A DNA stretch of 64,000 bases. Source: Olsenella_K absiana (lineage in GTDB: Bacteria > Actinomycetota > Coriobacteriia > Coriobacteriales > Atopobiaceae). The stretch's first letter is position 1. Each line of letters begins with the position of its first letter. Made by a program: the position numbers and the translations under genes. Shown piece by piece: positions 33,361-42,572 of the stretch. The notes under the pieces are model-generated. The model did not search any database, was not told where the DNA came from, and was given only the letters and a program-made list of their open reading frames with translations. Where the stretch lies: assembly GCF_036408855.1 (NCBI RefSeq), contig NZ_JAZGJQ010000012.1, positions 4,365 to 68,364 of the forward strand. Direction: 5' to 3'.

Positions 33361-35442
33361 GTGCAAGGGATGAAGAAGCAGAGCAGGGTTGCGGGGGTCC
33401 TCAGGGCAGGGCTCGTCATCTCGCTCTCGGCGTCCATGGCGACATGGATGCCGGTCCAGTACGCCCAGGCGGCAGCAGTGGCCGCGGAAGGAAGCGCGGC
33501 CGGGACGTCGGACGTCGCCGATGCTGCGGCCGGCACGAGCGAGGCCGAGGGAGCGGACGCCACCAGCGAAGCAGGGGGCAACGCCTCCGCCGACGAGGCA
33601 AACGGAGCCGCGGCCAGCGGTGCCTCCGCCGAGGCAAGCGGCTCCAAGGCCGACTCCTCCGCCGCCGGGACCGGCGACGCCGCCTCCGCCGAGGCTGCGG
33701 CCGGCGGCGCGGCCGCCGCAAAGGCATCGCCCGCCCTCGCGCCCGCGGCCCCAGCGCCTGCCGCCCCCACCGCCGACTCCGCGGCCACCGGCCCCACCGT
33801 GACCGGCAACATCACGGTCGACGGCTCGGACGCGGACTGGGGCGGCGTGCCCGCGCAGGCAACGACCACCACCACCAACGGCATCGACTCATGGAAGGTC
33901 GCACGCGACGCGAGCGGCAACGTGTACCTCCTGGCCCAGGGCACAGCCCAGAACCAGTGGTACTCCAACTACCAGTGGACCAACGTCGGCATCGTGAGGG
34001 ACGGTTCCACCGTCAACAACCCCCAGCTGGCGAACCTGCAGTGGAACGGCGGGTCGTTCGCCTCCGTCAACGAGGCCAACGGGACCACCGCCGGCCCCTT
34101 CACGGCAGAGGCGCTGATCCCCGCCAGCATGCTTACCGGCTCTGACGCCATCTCGTTCTTGGGTACGACCGTCAGCCTGGCAGACATCCCGGTGCTCGAC
34201 GGCAACGACTACGTCGCTCCCGACGAGCCGGCGACTTACGACGGGATCACCGTCGACGGCAAGTTCAAGGACTGGAAATACGTCACGAAGACCGATGTCA
34301 AGAATCCCAACCCAGACCAACCCAACGCTCTCTCGCAGGTAGCCATGGTCTTCGACGGCGACGTCTACATCTACATCAAGGAGGGCCAGGGCGGAAGCGC
34401 GGCGGGCGCGGGTACGCACGCAAACGGGAAGTACTCGATCATCAGCGACCTTGGACGCGAGAACGTCTTCCAGCTCAACCAAGATGGCACGGTTAGCGGC
34501 ATCGCCGGCGCCGAGGCCAAGCACGTCGGCTCCGAGTGGGAGATCCGCATCCCACGCGAGTCACTCAACTACTACAGCGAGTCCCTCAGCTTTGGCCTCT
34601 ACCAGTCCGAACCCTTTGTGAAGGACGTCACCGACCTCCAGGGCAAGCCGAGCAACACGGGCACGTTCCAGGGCATCACCTACGACGGCAACTACGACGA
34701 CTGGAACTCCTATCCCGTGACAACCATCTCGTATGCCACCGCAGGCACGCAGGACAAGAACGAGGACGCGAGCGCGGCACTCCATGCAGACGGTTCAACG
34801 CTCTACATGTACGCCGAGACCACCATGCAGGCGCATATTGCCGAACAGCGCCAGCAGGGCACGGCCTTCACCCAAGCAATCACGATCGACCTCACGGGCA
34901 AGGCAAGCTCCACGCAGGACATCGACGTCAATGGCGAGAACGACCTCTCCCCGCGCATCATTGCCGTGGACGAGAACGGCAACATCGACTGGAACCCCGA
35001 CCTCGCCAACCAGCCCGACGGTACAACACGGGAGTACGCGATTGTCGAGACCCACGGTACCTACGATACCAACAGCATGACCAACATCGACAACGCTGCC
35101 TTCCAGGAGATGGGCGGTGTCCTCGGCCACGTGATGATCACGGCCAACGGCGACAAGTGCCAGGCGGAGTACAAGATCGACCTGGAGAACGTCGCCAAGA
35201 TGCACAACTACTACCGCAGCCAGCACGGCAAGGCCGCAGACGACAGCCCGGACAACTACCAGTTCATCAGCGCGAGGTTCGGCCGTCTGGGAGACCAAAT
35301 CGTCACCACCACGGGCGCGTCGACCGGCCCCTGGCTGGGACTGGGCCTCTCCGGCATCGCCGTCGCGGGCGGGCTGCTCGCCAACAGCCGTCGCGCCAAG
35401 CGTAAAAAGGACCTCCCCGCTTCGGAGACCACATGCAGGTAG
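33361..35442 (+). CDS. Firmicu-CTERM-type surface protein, likely XrtG substrate
   Basis: A 693-residue secreted protein. The signal peptide ends near QYAQA, followed by an Ala/Ser/Gly-rich spacer to about residue 140. Three similar modules follow, each opening with an ITxDGxxxDW motif (NITVDGSDADW, GITVDGKFKDW, GITYDGNYDDW). The tail has TTTGASTGPW, a hydrophobic span and the basic stretch SRRAKRKK, the form of the Firmicu-CTERM signal recognised by XrtG. The next gene overlaps it by 10 bases and encodes XrtG. GTG 33361 has GGGAAG upstream; ATG 33370 is the alternative start. Confidence 0.75.
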   Translation: MQGMKKQSRVAGVLRAGLVISLSASMATWMPVQYAQAAAVAAEGSAAGTSDVADAAAGTSEAEGADATSEAGGNASADEANGAAASGASAEASGSKADSSAAGTGDAASAEAAAGGAAAAKASPALAPAAPAPAAPTADSAATGPTVTGNITVDGSDADWGGVPAQATTTTTNGIDSWKVARDASGNVYLLAQGTAQNQWYSNYQWTNVGIVRDGSTVNNPQLANLQWNGGSFASVNEANGTTAGPFTAEALIPASMLTGSDAISFLGTTVSLADIPVLDGNDYVAPDEPATYDGITVDGKFKDWKYVTKTDVKNPNPDQPNALSQVAMVFDGDVYIYIKEGQGGSAAGAGTHANGKYSIISDLGRENVFQLNQDGTVSGIAGAEAKHVGSEWEIRIPRESLNYYSESLSFGLYQSEPFVKDVTDLQGKPSNTGTFQGITYDGNYDDWNSYPVTTISYATAGTQDKNEDASAALHADGSTLYMYAETTMQAHIAEQRQQGTAFTQAITIDLTGKASSTQDIDVNGENDLSPRIIAVDENGNIDWNPDLANQPDGTTREYAIVETHGTYDTNSMTNIDNAAFQEMGGVLGHVMITANGDKCQAEYKIDLENVAKMHNYYRSQHGKAADDSPDNYQFISARFGRLGDQIVTTTGASTGPWLGLGLSGIAVAGGLLANSRRAKRKKDLPASETTCR

Positions 35443-36044
35443 GAACCATCATCCTGTTCGTCGTCCTCGTCGCTGTCTGGGCATTTGTCGTCCATGTGCT
35501 GAGAAAGGCCAACCTCGCGTTCTGGCGCTTCGTCGTGGGCGCCGTTGGCCTCTTCCTTCTCGCCATGGCCTTCGTTCGCCCCTGGGCGACACTCCCCATG
35601 GCACAAGGCGTCACGGCGATAGCCGGGCTCGTGGGTTCGCTCACGCACACCTTCGAGGCGTACTTCTTCTACGGGGTCATCTACGTTCCCGCAGGCACGT
35701 CCTCCATCACCATGCAGATCGACATGGAGTGCTCGGGCATCATCGAGACCATGGCGTTTCTCTCGCTTCTCGTCTTCTATCCGGTCTACTCGCGCTACGA
35801 GAAGGTTGCCGTGGGCCTCCTCGGCTCAGCCATCCTCCTCGTGAGCAACGCCCTGCGCATCGTGATCATCTGCGAGATTGTTCACTTCTTTGGACCGGAC
35901 GCGTTTGCGCTGGCCCATACCTATATTGGCCGCTTCTTCTTCTACGCCATCACCATCCTTTTGTACTTCTACGTGTTCACCAAGCCGGACGTCATTCAGA
36001 TGAAGGTTGGTGGCCTGCGCTATGACGCCTCAAAGCGTTCTTAA
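35433..36044 (+). CDS. xrtG: exosortase family protein XrtG
   Basis: A 203-residue membrane protein with about seven spans. The three exosortase active-site residues are visible: Cys100 in MECSGIIETM, Arg142 in SNALRIVIICE, and His162 in ALAHTYIGR. Exosortases cut and transfer proteins at a C-terminal signal, in the way sortases do but inside the membrane. The neighbours (CTERM substrate, GT2, PTPS-like proteins) match the known Gram-positive XrtG gene set. GGAG lies before the ATG. Identification is firm; the chemistry of XrtG is not worked out. Confidence 0.9.
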   Translation: MQVGTIILFVVLVAVWAFVVHVLRKANLAFWRFVVGAVGLFLLAMAFVRPWATLPMAQGVTAIAGLVGSLTHTFEAYFFYGVIYVPAGTSSITMQIDMECSGIIETMAFLSLLVFYPVYSRYEKVAVGLLGSAILLVSNALRIVIICEIVHFFGPDAFALAHTYIGRFFFYAITILLYFYVFTKPDVIQMKVGGLRYDASKRS

Positions 36045-37419
36045 CTCGTTCGTCTTCTGGTCCGCATGGATCATCATCCCGCTCATCGTCGAGATCGTCC
36101 CTTCCTTCGCCTCGGTCATCGTGTTGGCACGGCGGCGCTTTCGCGACCGCAAGCCCGCGCCCGACCCCTCGCTCTGGCCCGAGGTCTCGCTGATTGTGCC
36201 GGTGTACAACTCGGCAGAGACGCTCGAGGCGTGCCTGGCCTCGATTGCCACGGGCACGTATCCCGCCGAGCAGCTGCGCGTCTTCCTCGTTGACAACGGA
36301 AGCACAGACAACAGCTTCGAGGTCTTCGGGCGCTGCCAGGACAGGTTTCCCTCCCTGCGCATGCAGTGGCTCAGCGCCGACCAAGGCAAGTCGAAGGCCC
36401 TCAACATGGCGCTCTACAACGCCGAGGGCAAGTACATCGTGAACATCGACAGCGACGGAGTCCTCGAGCCGAATGCCCTCATGAACCTCGTGAGAAAGTT
36501 CGAGAATCATCCCGAGACAAACTGCATGACAGGCGCCGTACTCACGAGGCCGCCCGAGATCGAGACAACCCCCACGCACGGCCTGCATCTGCTGCGCAGG
36601 CTCGAGTTTGTCGAGTATGCCCAAGCATTTCTCGCCGGCCGCAGTTACTCCTCGGAGCTCAACGCCATCTACACGCTTTCCGGTGCCTTCTCGGCCTTCA
36701 GGAAGTCCGCAATCCTCAAGTCCCACATGTACACGACGGATACGGTAAGCGAAGATACCGACCTCACCTTCCAGATGCGCTACATCCAGCACGAGCGCGT
36801 CGAGATGTGCGACGATGCCATATTCTTCGTCTCTCCCATCTCGGGCATGAACGAGCTTTACACCCAACGCCAGCGCTGGCAGCGCGGCACGCTCGAGGTT
36901 GCCCGCCTGTTCCCCCAAAGCGAGCTCAAGCTACGGCGCGCCTTCACCGACATCAACGTATACACGCTCGTCTTTGACCATACCTTCGCATTCCCGCGCC
37001 TCATCTGGTACGTGGCGCTGCTTTTCCTCATGGCAATGAACGTCTCGGCGCAGATCATCCTGTTCTCCGTGCTCATGATTTTTGCCCTCTATGTTGTGGA
37101 GTCCTACCTCTACTTTCTCTGCGTGCTGGTGCTCCTGCGTATGGACCCTCCCCTGCGACGCTTCTACCTGCGCCAATGGTGGGTCGTGGCGTTGCTGCCC
37201 TTTTACAACACGCTTGTTTTCTTCTTTAGGGTCGCCGGCATCATCAACTCCGTGAACACCTCGGCCGCGTGGCACACGCGCGACCTCGCCGAGGAGTGGA
37301 GCGCGTTTCGCCATGCCTTCAAGGCGACCCTGGACTCGGGCAAGGACGCCTACCAACGCGTCTACGGGTTCTTCAACACCAGCGCCCAGACCTCACAAGC
37401 AAAGGGAGACGAGTCGTGA
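36022..37419 (+). CDS. XrtG-associated family 2 glycosyltransferase
   Basis: A 465-residue, processive-type GT2 enzyme overlapping xrtG by 23 bases. Motifs: LIVPVYNSAETLEACL, LVDNGSTDNS, NIDSDG (metal-binding Asp pair), SEDTDLTF (catalytic ED) and QRQRW. A first span at the start and four or more spans at the end anchor it, so sugar may be passed across the membrane. This subfamily is always linked to Gram-positive exosortase genes, which suggests that the sorted protein or its anchor is glycosylated. The start at 36022 has no strong ribosome site and depends on coupling. Confidence 0.85.
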   Translation: MTPQSVLNSFVFWSAWIIIPLIVEIVPSFASVIVLARRRFRDRKPAPDPSLWPEVSLIVPVYNSAETLEACLASIATGTYPAEQLRVFLVDNGSTDNSFEVFGRCQDRFPSLRMQWLSADQGKSKALNMALYNAEGKYIVNIDSDGVLEPNALMNLVRKFENHPETNCMTGAVLTRPPEIETTPTHGLHLLRRLEFVEYAQAFLAGRSYSSELNAIYTLSGAFSAFRKSAILKSHMYTTDTVSEDTDLTFQMRYIQHERVEMCDDAIFFVSPISGMNELYTQRQRWQRGTLEVARLFPQSELKLRRAFTDINVYTLVFDHTFAFPRLIWYVALLFLMAMNVSAQIILFSVLMIFALYVVESYLYFLCVLVLLRMDPPLRRFYLRQWWVVALLPFYNTLVFFFRVAGIINSVNTSAAWHTRDLAEEWSAFRHAFKATLDSGKDAYQRVYGFFNTSAQTSQAKGDES

Positions 37420-38528
37420 GCACCTCCGTTACCTCGCAAAGCGCAGCCGACAAGGACAAGGAGACGTCAGCCGAGCAGAACCCGCATGCCACGCTGCGGC
37501 GCGTCACGCTCATCGTGGTGCCAATCTGCATCGTGCTGTCCCTGCTCGGCTGGCTCCAGATGCGCGACCTCGACAACGGCATCGTCGAGACGTACGGCAG
37601 GCAGCAGGACTCCTACGTTGGCATCGTGCTCAACGAGATCAACCTCAACGGTGACCGCAGCACCGACGAGATCATCAACGACATCCTGGGCACGCTCCAC
37701 AACTCCTCCGGCAGCTACTGGGCGTTCTCGCGTGGGCAGACCATGCTCTACGTGAAGGACGTGACCGAGACGAACCGCTACAAGGGCGTGAGCGCCGACA
37801 CGTACTTCGACTCAGCAGACGCCGGGAGCTTCCTCGAAGGCTTGAGCGAGGGCCAAATCATCCACCAGCGAATCCTTCTTGGCAACGAGGAGTACCTCGC
37901 CAGTGGGACCCTCTTTGAGTACGACGGCAGCGAGTACCGGCTCTGCCTGCTCACCAACGTCAACGTGCTCCTTGGAAACAACGCCTACCTGGGCGCACGT
38001 GCGCGCATGGGCACCCTCTGGGCATGTGGGATCGTCCTGTTCTGCGTGGGCATGATGGTCACCGCCAACAGCGTGGACCGCCGCCGTCGCGAGCGCGACA
38101 GCGAGCGCACCAAGGTGGCCCGTCTCAACGAGAAGCTGGCTCTTCAGGCGGAACGGGACCGGATGATGGACCTCTACAGCGCGCGGGAGGGCGCCTGGAA
38201 CGCCGGGCTCTTGGTGCGCTTTGCCGAGAGGCTGCGCGCCCGGGGCGTTGAGGGGGGCGCCGTTCTGCGGGTTGGTTGCACCACGCTCGAAGAGGCCCTC
38301 GAGCTGCTCGAGCGCTGCAACCAGTCCCTTGGGGGCGGCGTCCTGCGGTTCCACGATGCGGGTGATCGCGGGGTCACGCTCCTCTTTGCCCACGGAACGC
38401 CGAATGACGCCGTTGAGGCGGTCAACCCGCTTCTTCAGGGCGATGCCCATATCGTTGCTGCCGAGTCACTCAACGGCTTTCTTGCGAACGCAGACGAATC
38501 CGGAAGGGATTCCCACGATGGAGACTAA
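37416..38528 (+). CDS. two-span membrane protein of the XrtG operon, unknown function
   Basis: A 370-residue protein starting at GTG 37416 (overlap ATGA-like GTGA with the GT2 stop; GGGAGA 9 bases upstream). Spans at about 32-50 and 205-225 flank an outer domain that looks like a single-Cache-type sensor. After the second span comes a basic coiled coil (RRRRERDSERTKVARLNEKLALQ region) and a small C-terminal domain with GGAVLRVGCTTLEEAL. No catalytic motif is seen. Its fixed place between GT2 and the PTPS-like gene suggests a scaffold or sensor for this pathway. Confidence 0.65.
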   Translation: MSTSVTSQSAADKDKETSAEQNPHATLRRVTLIVVPICIVLSLLGWLQMRDLDNGIVETYGRQQDSYVGIVLNEINLNGDRSTDEIINDILGTLHNSSGSYWAFSRGQTMLYVKDVTETNRYKGVSADTYFDSADAGSFLEGLSEGQIIHQRILLGNEEYLASGTLFEYDGSEYRLCLLTNVNVLLGNNAYLGARARMGTLWACGIVLFCVGMMVTANSVDRRRRERDSERTKVARLNEKLALQAERDRMMDLYSAREGAWNAGLLVRFAERLRARGVEGGAVLRVGCTTLEEALELLERCNQSLGGGVLRFHDAGDRGVTLLFAHGTPNDAVEAVNPLLQGDAHIVAAESLNGFLANADESGRDSHDGD

Positions 38529-38997
38529 CAGCCTGGAGTACGACCGCTCGTACATTCTCAAGTTCTACCTCAACGCGCGCCACTTCCTCACCGACGGCAG
38601 CTATGTGGGAGAGACGCATCCCCATACCTGGGAGTTCACGCTCACCATCAAGGTCTCGGGGTTGCGCTTCGTGCGGTTCAACGTCTTCGAGGAGGGCATC
38701 GACGCCTGTCTCGCGCCATACCGGAACAAGGTGCTCAACGAAGAGCCGCCGTTCGACGTGGTCTCGCCCACGCTCGAGAACCTTGTCGAGGAGTTTGCGA
38801 AGAACTTCTATGCCGTGATCGAGAAGGCCGGCGGCTCGCTCGTGCGCGTCGAGGGCAGCGAGAGCCCGGCGCGCACCTATGCGGTGGACATTCGGCCCAG
38901 GCAAGCGAACAGTGGCCCGACGGACGCCGACGTCGACCGCATCGTGGGGGACGTCGTAGACGAGATGCTCGCCGCAGACGAGGAACGCGCCAAATGA
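38518..38997 (+). CDS. PTPS-related protein of the exosortase locus, catalytic Cys missing
   Basis: A 159-residue protein of the 6-pyruvoyl-tetrahydropterin synthase superfamily. The zinc ligands are kept: His22 (ARHFL) and His34/His36 (THPHTWEF). The catalytic Cys usually found between them is absent, so it is unlikely to make tetrahydropterin. It overlaps the previous gene by 11 bases and the next by 4. PTPS-like proteins are a regular companion of XrtG; their task there is unknown and may be binding of a pterin-like or other small ligand. Confidence 0.8.
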   Translation: METNSLEYDRSYILKFYLNARHFLTDGSYVGETHPHTWEFTLTIKVSGLRFVRFNVFEEGIDACLAPYRNKVLNEEPPFDVVSPTLENLVEEFAKNFYAVIEKAGGSLVRVEGSESPARTYAVDIRPRQANSGPTDADVDRIVGDVVDEMLAADEERAK

Positions 38998-41489
38998 CGG
39001 GACGAGAAGAGACAACTGCCGAGAAGAACGACCAGCACCTCAGGGGCAAGCGAATCGCCCTGGGGGTTGTCGCCACTGCCGTCTACGTTCTTGCGGCCGT
39101 GGTGGTGGTCTGTCTCGTCCACAACAGCGGCACCTATCCCGCCGGCTCTGACACCATGTACCACATCCACCGCGCCGAGCTGGTCTACAGCAGCGTCTGC
39201 GCGGGCAACTGGTGGCCGGGCTACGACCCTACCTGGTACAACGGGGTCGAGATTCTGCGCTATTGGCCCCCGCTCGCCCCCTACCTCATGGCCGCATGCC
39301 AGGCCATCGCCCAAGGTGACATCTGGGCAGGCTACCTGCTGTTTGTTGGGATCCTCGTCGTGGGGAGCAGCATCCCCTGGCTCTACATCGGCTACAAGAT
39401 GGATCGCCCGTGGCTGGGCGCCTTTCTCGGCCTTGTGTGGTTCTTCCTGCCCAACAACCTCTACCAGCTCTTTGCCGAGGGGAACGTCCCCCGCGCCCTG
39501 AGCATGTGCTTCCTCCCGCTGTACGCCTACAACGTGGCGGCGTTCCTCAGGGGCGAGAAGCGCGTGAACTTTGCGGGAATCTCTGTGTGCTTCTCGCTCA
39601 TGGTGCTCTGCCACTTGGGGTATGCCGGCATGCTCGCGCTGGCCACACTGCTGTTCGTACTTATATACTGCCTGGTTAACCGCCGCGTGCGCGTTGCCCT
39701 CCGCGCGGTTCTCGCCATGCTTCTAGGGTTTCTCCTGGTGGGAGTCTGGCTTGTGCCCTCCCTCTTTGGCGGCATATCGAACATCGACAGCTCCACCACC
39801 ATGAAGAGCTTCTTCCAGAGCCTGGGCGTCTCTCTCAACCCCCTCGAGCGGCTCCGGACCACCCTTGTTCCCTACATTGGGCTCCCCGGCTTTGTGCTGG
39901 CAGTCACAGGCGCGCTCTTCAGCAATCGAAAAGCAGCTCCGGGCTTCATCACCGCCGCGATTACCTGTGTCCTCACCTCGACGGCAGTCATGCCCTTTCT
40001 CGCCGCGCTCCCCGGCGGCGGGCTTCTCTGGATGATGCGCTTCATCTCGATTGCACTCTGCCTCATCCTCATCTCTCTCCTGCAGTGGAGGCGCCTCAAG
40101 ACACCCATCCTCGTGACCTTCTGCGCGCTCATCGTCCTTGACTGCGTTCCGTCGCTGAGCCTCATCTACGGCGATCGGTCGGGCGTACAGCCCGTCGAGC
40201 GTCTGAGCCAACAGCAGAAGGGAACGCTGGTCGAGGAGGCAAAGAGCATAACCACGCAGCGCCTGTGCGTTCTTCAAGAGGGATCGGGCGTCATCGACGC
40301 GTACGTGCTCACCAACTTGGGCGGCACCACCAACCAGGTCTTTGGCGCGGGCTGGGAGGCCAGCACCACCTCGCGGAACATCCTCCTGCTCAACCGCGCG
40401 TCAAACGAGGGAGACTTCCTCTACATGTTCGATCGCGCCAAGGAGCTGGGCGCTGACACCGTGCTCATGAATACCGACGTAGTTGAGAACCCGGAGCCCG
40501 ACATGGTGGAGCAACTCGACGAATGCGCCGAGAAGACCGGCTACAAACTGGTGAACACCTCTGGGATCTACCGCCTCTACCACCTGAGCGCGGCTCCCGA
40601 GACGTTTGGCGTCAAGACGCAGTACCCCGCCATAGCCATCGGGAAGAACTCCGACACCATCGCCCTCTCCTACCCCGCCTTCAAGCAGACTGCAGACCCC
40701 AACCTCAACCACTACACCTTTGACGAGCTCTCGCGCTATCACGTCATCTACCTCACGGGGTTCACCTACGACGACCAGCAGGCGGCAGAAGACCTGATCC
40801 TTCAGCTTGCCAACAGCGGCGTGCGCGTGGTTGTCTCAGCCGATGGCATCCCCGAGAACAAGAACTCGCACGACCGCATCTTCCTGGGCGTGCGCTGCAA
40901 CACCGTAAGGTTCAACAACGGCTACCCGGACCTTCACACCAAGGACGGGATCCTGGACACCGATCTGTTCCCATCAGACATGACCACCTGGAACACGGTC
41001 TACCTCGAGGGGCTGGACGACCCCTGGGGCTATGCAGACCTTGGAGATGGCACGCACGTCGACTTCATGGGGACCGCAGGCAGTGACAACATCGTCTTTG
41101 TGGGGTTCAACCTCACGTACTACTACTCGCTCACACACGATGAGAGTGTGGGAGGCCTGCTCTCCCAGGCAATGGACCTCGATTCCGGCGAGCTGCCGGA
41201 GCGCGAGCTCGTGCCGCTCGCGCTGAGCTACGGTCCCAACGCCATCACCGTGACCTCGCCCGAGGACAATGTGAACACCACGCTCGCGTACCACGACCTG
41301 TTCGACGACGTGCCGGGGGCACGCGATGACTTCCATCTCACCGTGGTCGACGGTGGCACCACGAGGCTGCCGCTTGCCTACCCCTACCTCTGGCAGGGCG
41401 TCGCCGTGTCCGCTCTGGGCGTTGCCGGCCTTGTGGCGTTCTCGCGGGGTCACCGTCACGCTAAGGAGCCCGGCAATGAGCTTGCCTGA
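38994..41489 (+). CDS. large membrane protein with PTPS-related domain
   Basis: An 831-residue protein. Residues of about 20-400 hold ten or more membrane spans in a GT-C-like layout (YPAGSDTMYHIHRAELVYSS loop after the first span, containing acidic residues where GT-C enzymes bind lipid-linked sugars). A soluble outer part of about 400 residues follows, with a final span and basic tail (SRGHRHAKEP). It matches the membrane protein family named after PTPS because it always stands next to the PTPS-like gene. ATGA overlap with the upstream gene. A transfer of sugars from lipid carriers is inferred. Confidence 0.75.
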   Translation: MTGREETTAEKNDQHLRGKRIALGVVATAVYVLAAVVVVCLVHNSGTYPAGSDTMYHIHRAELVYSSVCAGNWWPGYDPTWYNGVEILRYWPPLAPYLMAACQAIAQGDIWAGYLLFVGILVVGSSIPWLYIGYKMDRPWLGAFLGLVWFFLPNNLYQLFAEGNVPRALSMCFLPLYAYNVAAFLRGEKRVNFAGISVCFSLMVLCHLGYAGMLALATLLFVLIYCLVNRRVRVALRAVLAMLLGFLLVGVWLVPSLFGGISNIDSSTTMKSFFQSLGVSLNPLERLRTTLVPYIGLPGFVLAVTGALFSNRKAAPGFITAAITCVLTSTAVMPFLAALPGGGLLWMMRFISIALCLILISLLQWRRLKTPILVTFCALIVLDCVPSLSLIYGDRSGVQPVERLSQQQKGTLVEEAKSITTQRLCVLQEGSGVIDAYVLTNLGGTTNQVFGAGWEASTTSRNILLLNRASNEGDFLYMFDRAKELGADTVLMNTDVVENPEPDMVEQLDECAEKTGYKLVNTSGIYRLYHLSAAPETFGVKTQYPAIAIGKNSDTIALSYPAFKQTADPNLNHYTFDELSRYHVIYLTGFTYDDQQAAEDLILQLANSGVRVVVSADGIPENKNSHDRIFLGVRCNTVRFNNGYPDLHTKDGILDTDLFPSDMTTWNTVYLEGLDDPWGYADLGDGTHVDFMGTAGSDNIVFVGFNLTYYYSLTHDESVGGLLSQAMDLDSGELPERELVPLALSYGPNAITVTSPEDNVNTTLAYHDLFDDVPGARDDFHLTVVDGGTTRLPLAYPYLWQGVAVSALGVAGLVAFSRGHRHAKEPGNELA

Positions 41490-42570
41490 TTCCAGCGGGC
41501 ACGCCTTCTGCGTGGTCATCCCGGCATACCAGCCCGATGAACGGCTCGTAACGCTTGTCGGCCAGCTCCACGGGAGCGGTCAGGGCTCAGACGGCGCGGT
41601 AGGCGCGGGCGCGGGGCCCTCCCTGCCCGTTGTGGTGGTCGATGACGGGAGCGAAGGCTGCGACCAGGTCTTCTCCCAGGTAGAGGCATGCGGCGTCCCC
41701 ATAATCCACTTCGAGCGCAATCGGGGCAAGGGCGCGGCGCTTAAGGAAGGGCTGCGCTGGGCTTGGCGCAAGGGCTTCTCGCTTGCCGTGACCGCCGATT
41801 CCGACGGCCAGCACACCCGAGACGCCATTCTTGGCGTGGCGCACTGTGCGGAGGACAACCCGGGGTGCCTGGTACTGGGCGTTCGTGACGTACGGCAAAT
41901 GCCGAGAAGGTCTCGCCTTGGGAACACGCTCACCCGCACGCTCTTTGGCATGCTCTACAACGTGCACCTCACGGACACGCAGACTGGCCTGCGCGGGGTT
42001 CCCCTCGACCATATCGACCAGCTGCTGTCGCTTGCTGGCGATCGCTACGAGTATGAGATGAACATGCTTGTGCATGCGGGTGCACTGTTTAGCGGCATCC
42101 GAGAGGTGCCCATTCCCACGGTGTACTTCGAGAACAACTCTGGAAGCCACTTCAGCGCGATAAGGGATGGGGCTCGCGTCTACAGGGTCCTTTTTAGCAG
42201 CATGCCCAAGTTCCTTGTCGTCTCGCTTACCTCGTTTGTGATTGACTACTCGCTGTTCTCTGCATTCTTCTACGGCGGCGGTTTTTCGACGGTGGCGGCG
42301 ACGTTTTTCGCACGCGCCATCAGCGCCACGTACAACTACCTCATGAACAGGCACTGGGCGTTCGACAACCCCGGCAAGCACTACACGTTCTGGCGGTACG
42401 TGGTTCTCTCCGCGGCACTCGTGACCGTGAACAGCGCCCTCATGCACCTGCTCGTTGATGTTCTGGGCGGCCCAGCGCTGGTGATGAAGGTCTTGGTTGA
42501 GTGTCTGCTCTATGTGGTGAGCTTCACGGTGCAGAACAACATGGCCCTTGGTTCCCACGGGAAGGACTGA
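41476..42570 (+). CDS. fusion of GT2 glycosyltransferase and GtrA-like flippase domain
   Basis: A 364-residue fusion. The first 240 residues are a polyprenyl-phosphate sugar synthase-like GT2 domain (VVIPAYQPDERL, VVVVDDGSEG, NRGKGAALKEGL, TADSDGQH, LGNTLTRTLFG). The last 120 residues are a four-span GtrA domain (SFVIDYSLFSAFFYGG to FTVQNNMALG). Together they would load a sugar on a lipid carrier and help it cross the membrane, supplying the membrane protein upstream. AAGGAG lies 8 bases before ATG 41476; it overlaps the previous gene by 14 bases. Confidence 0.85.
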   Translation: MSLPDSSGHAFCVVIPAYQPDERLVTLVGQLHGSGQGSDGAVGAGAGPSLPVVVVDDGSEGCDQVFSQVEACGVPIIHFERNRGKGAALKEGLRWAWRKGFSLAVTADSDGQHTRDAILGVAHCAEDNPGCLVLGVRDVRQMPRRSRLGNTLTRTLFGMLYNVHLTDTQTGLRGVPLDHIDQLLSLAGDRYEYEMNMLVHAGALFSGIREVPIPTVYFENNSGSHFSAIRDGARVYRVLFSSMPKFLVVSLTSFVIDYSLFSAFFYGGGFSTVAATFFARAISATYNYLMNRHWAFDNPGKHYTFWRYVVLSAALVTVNSALMHLLVDVLGGPALVMKVLVECLLYVVSFTVQNNMALGSHGKD

Positions 42571-42572
42571 CT

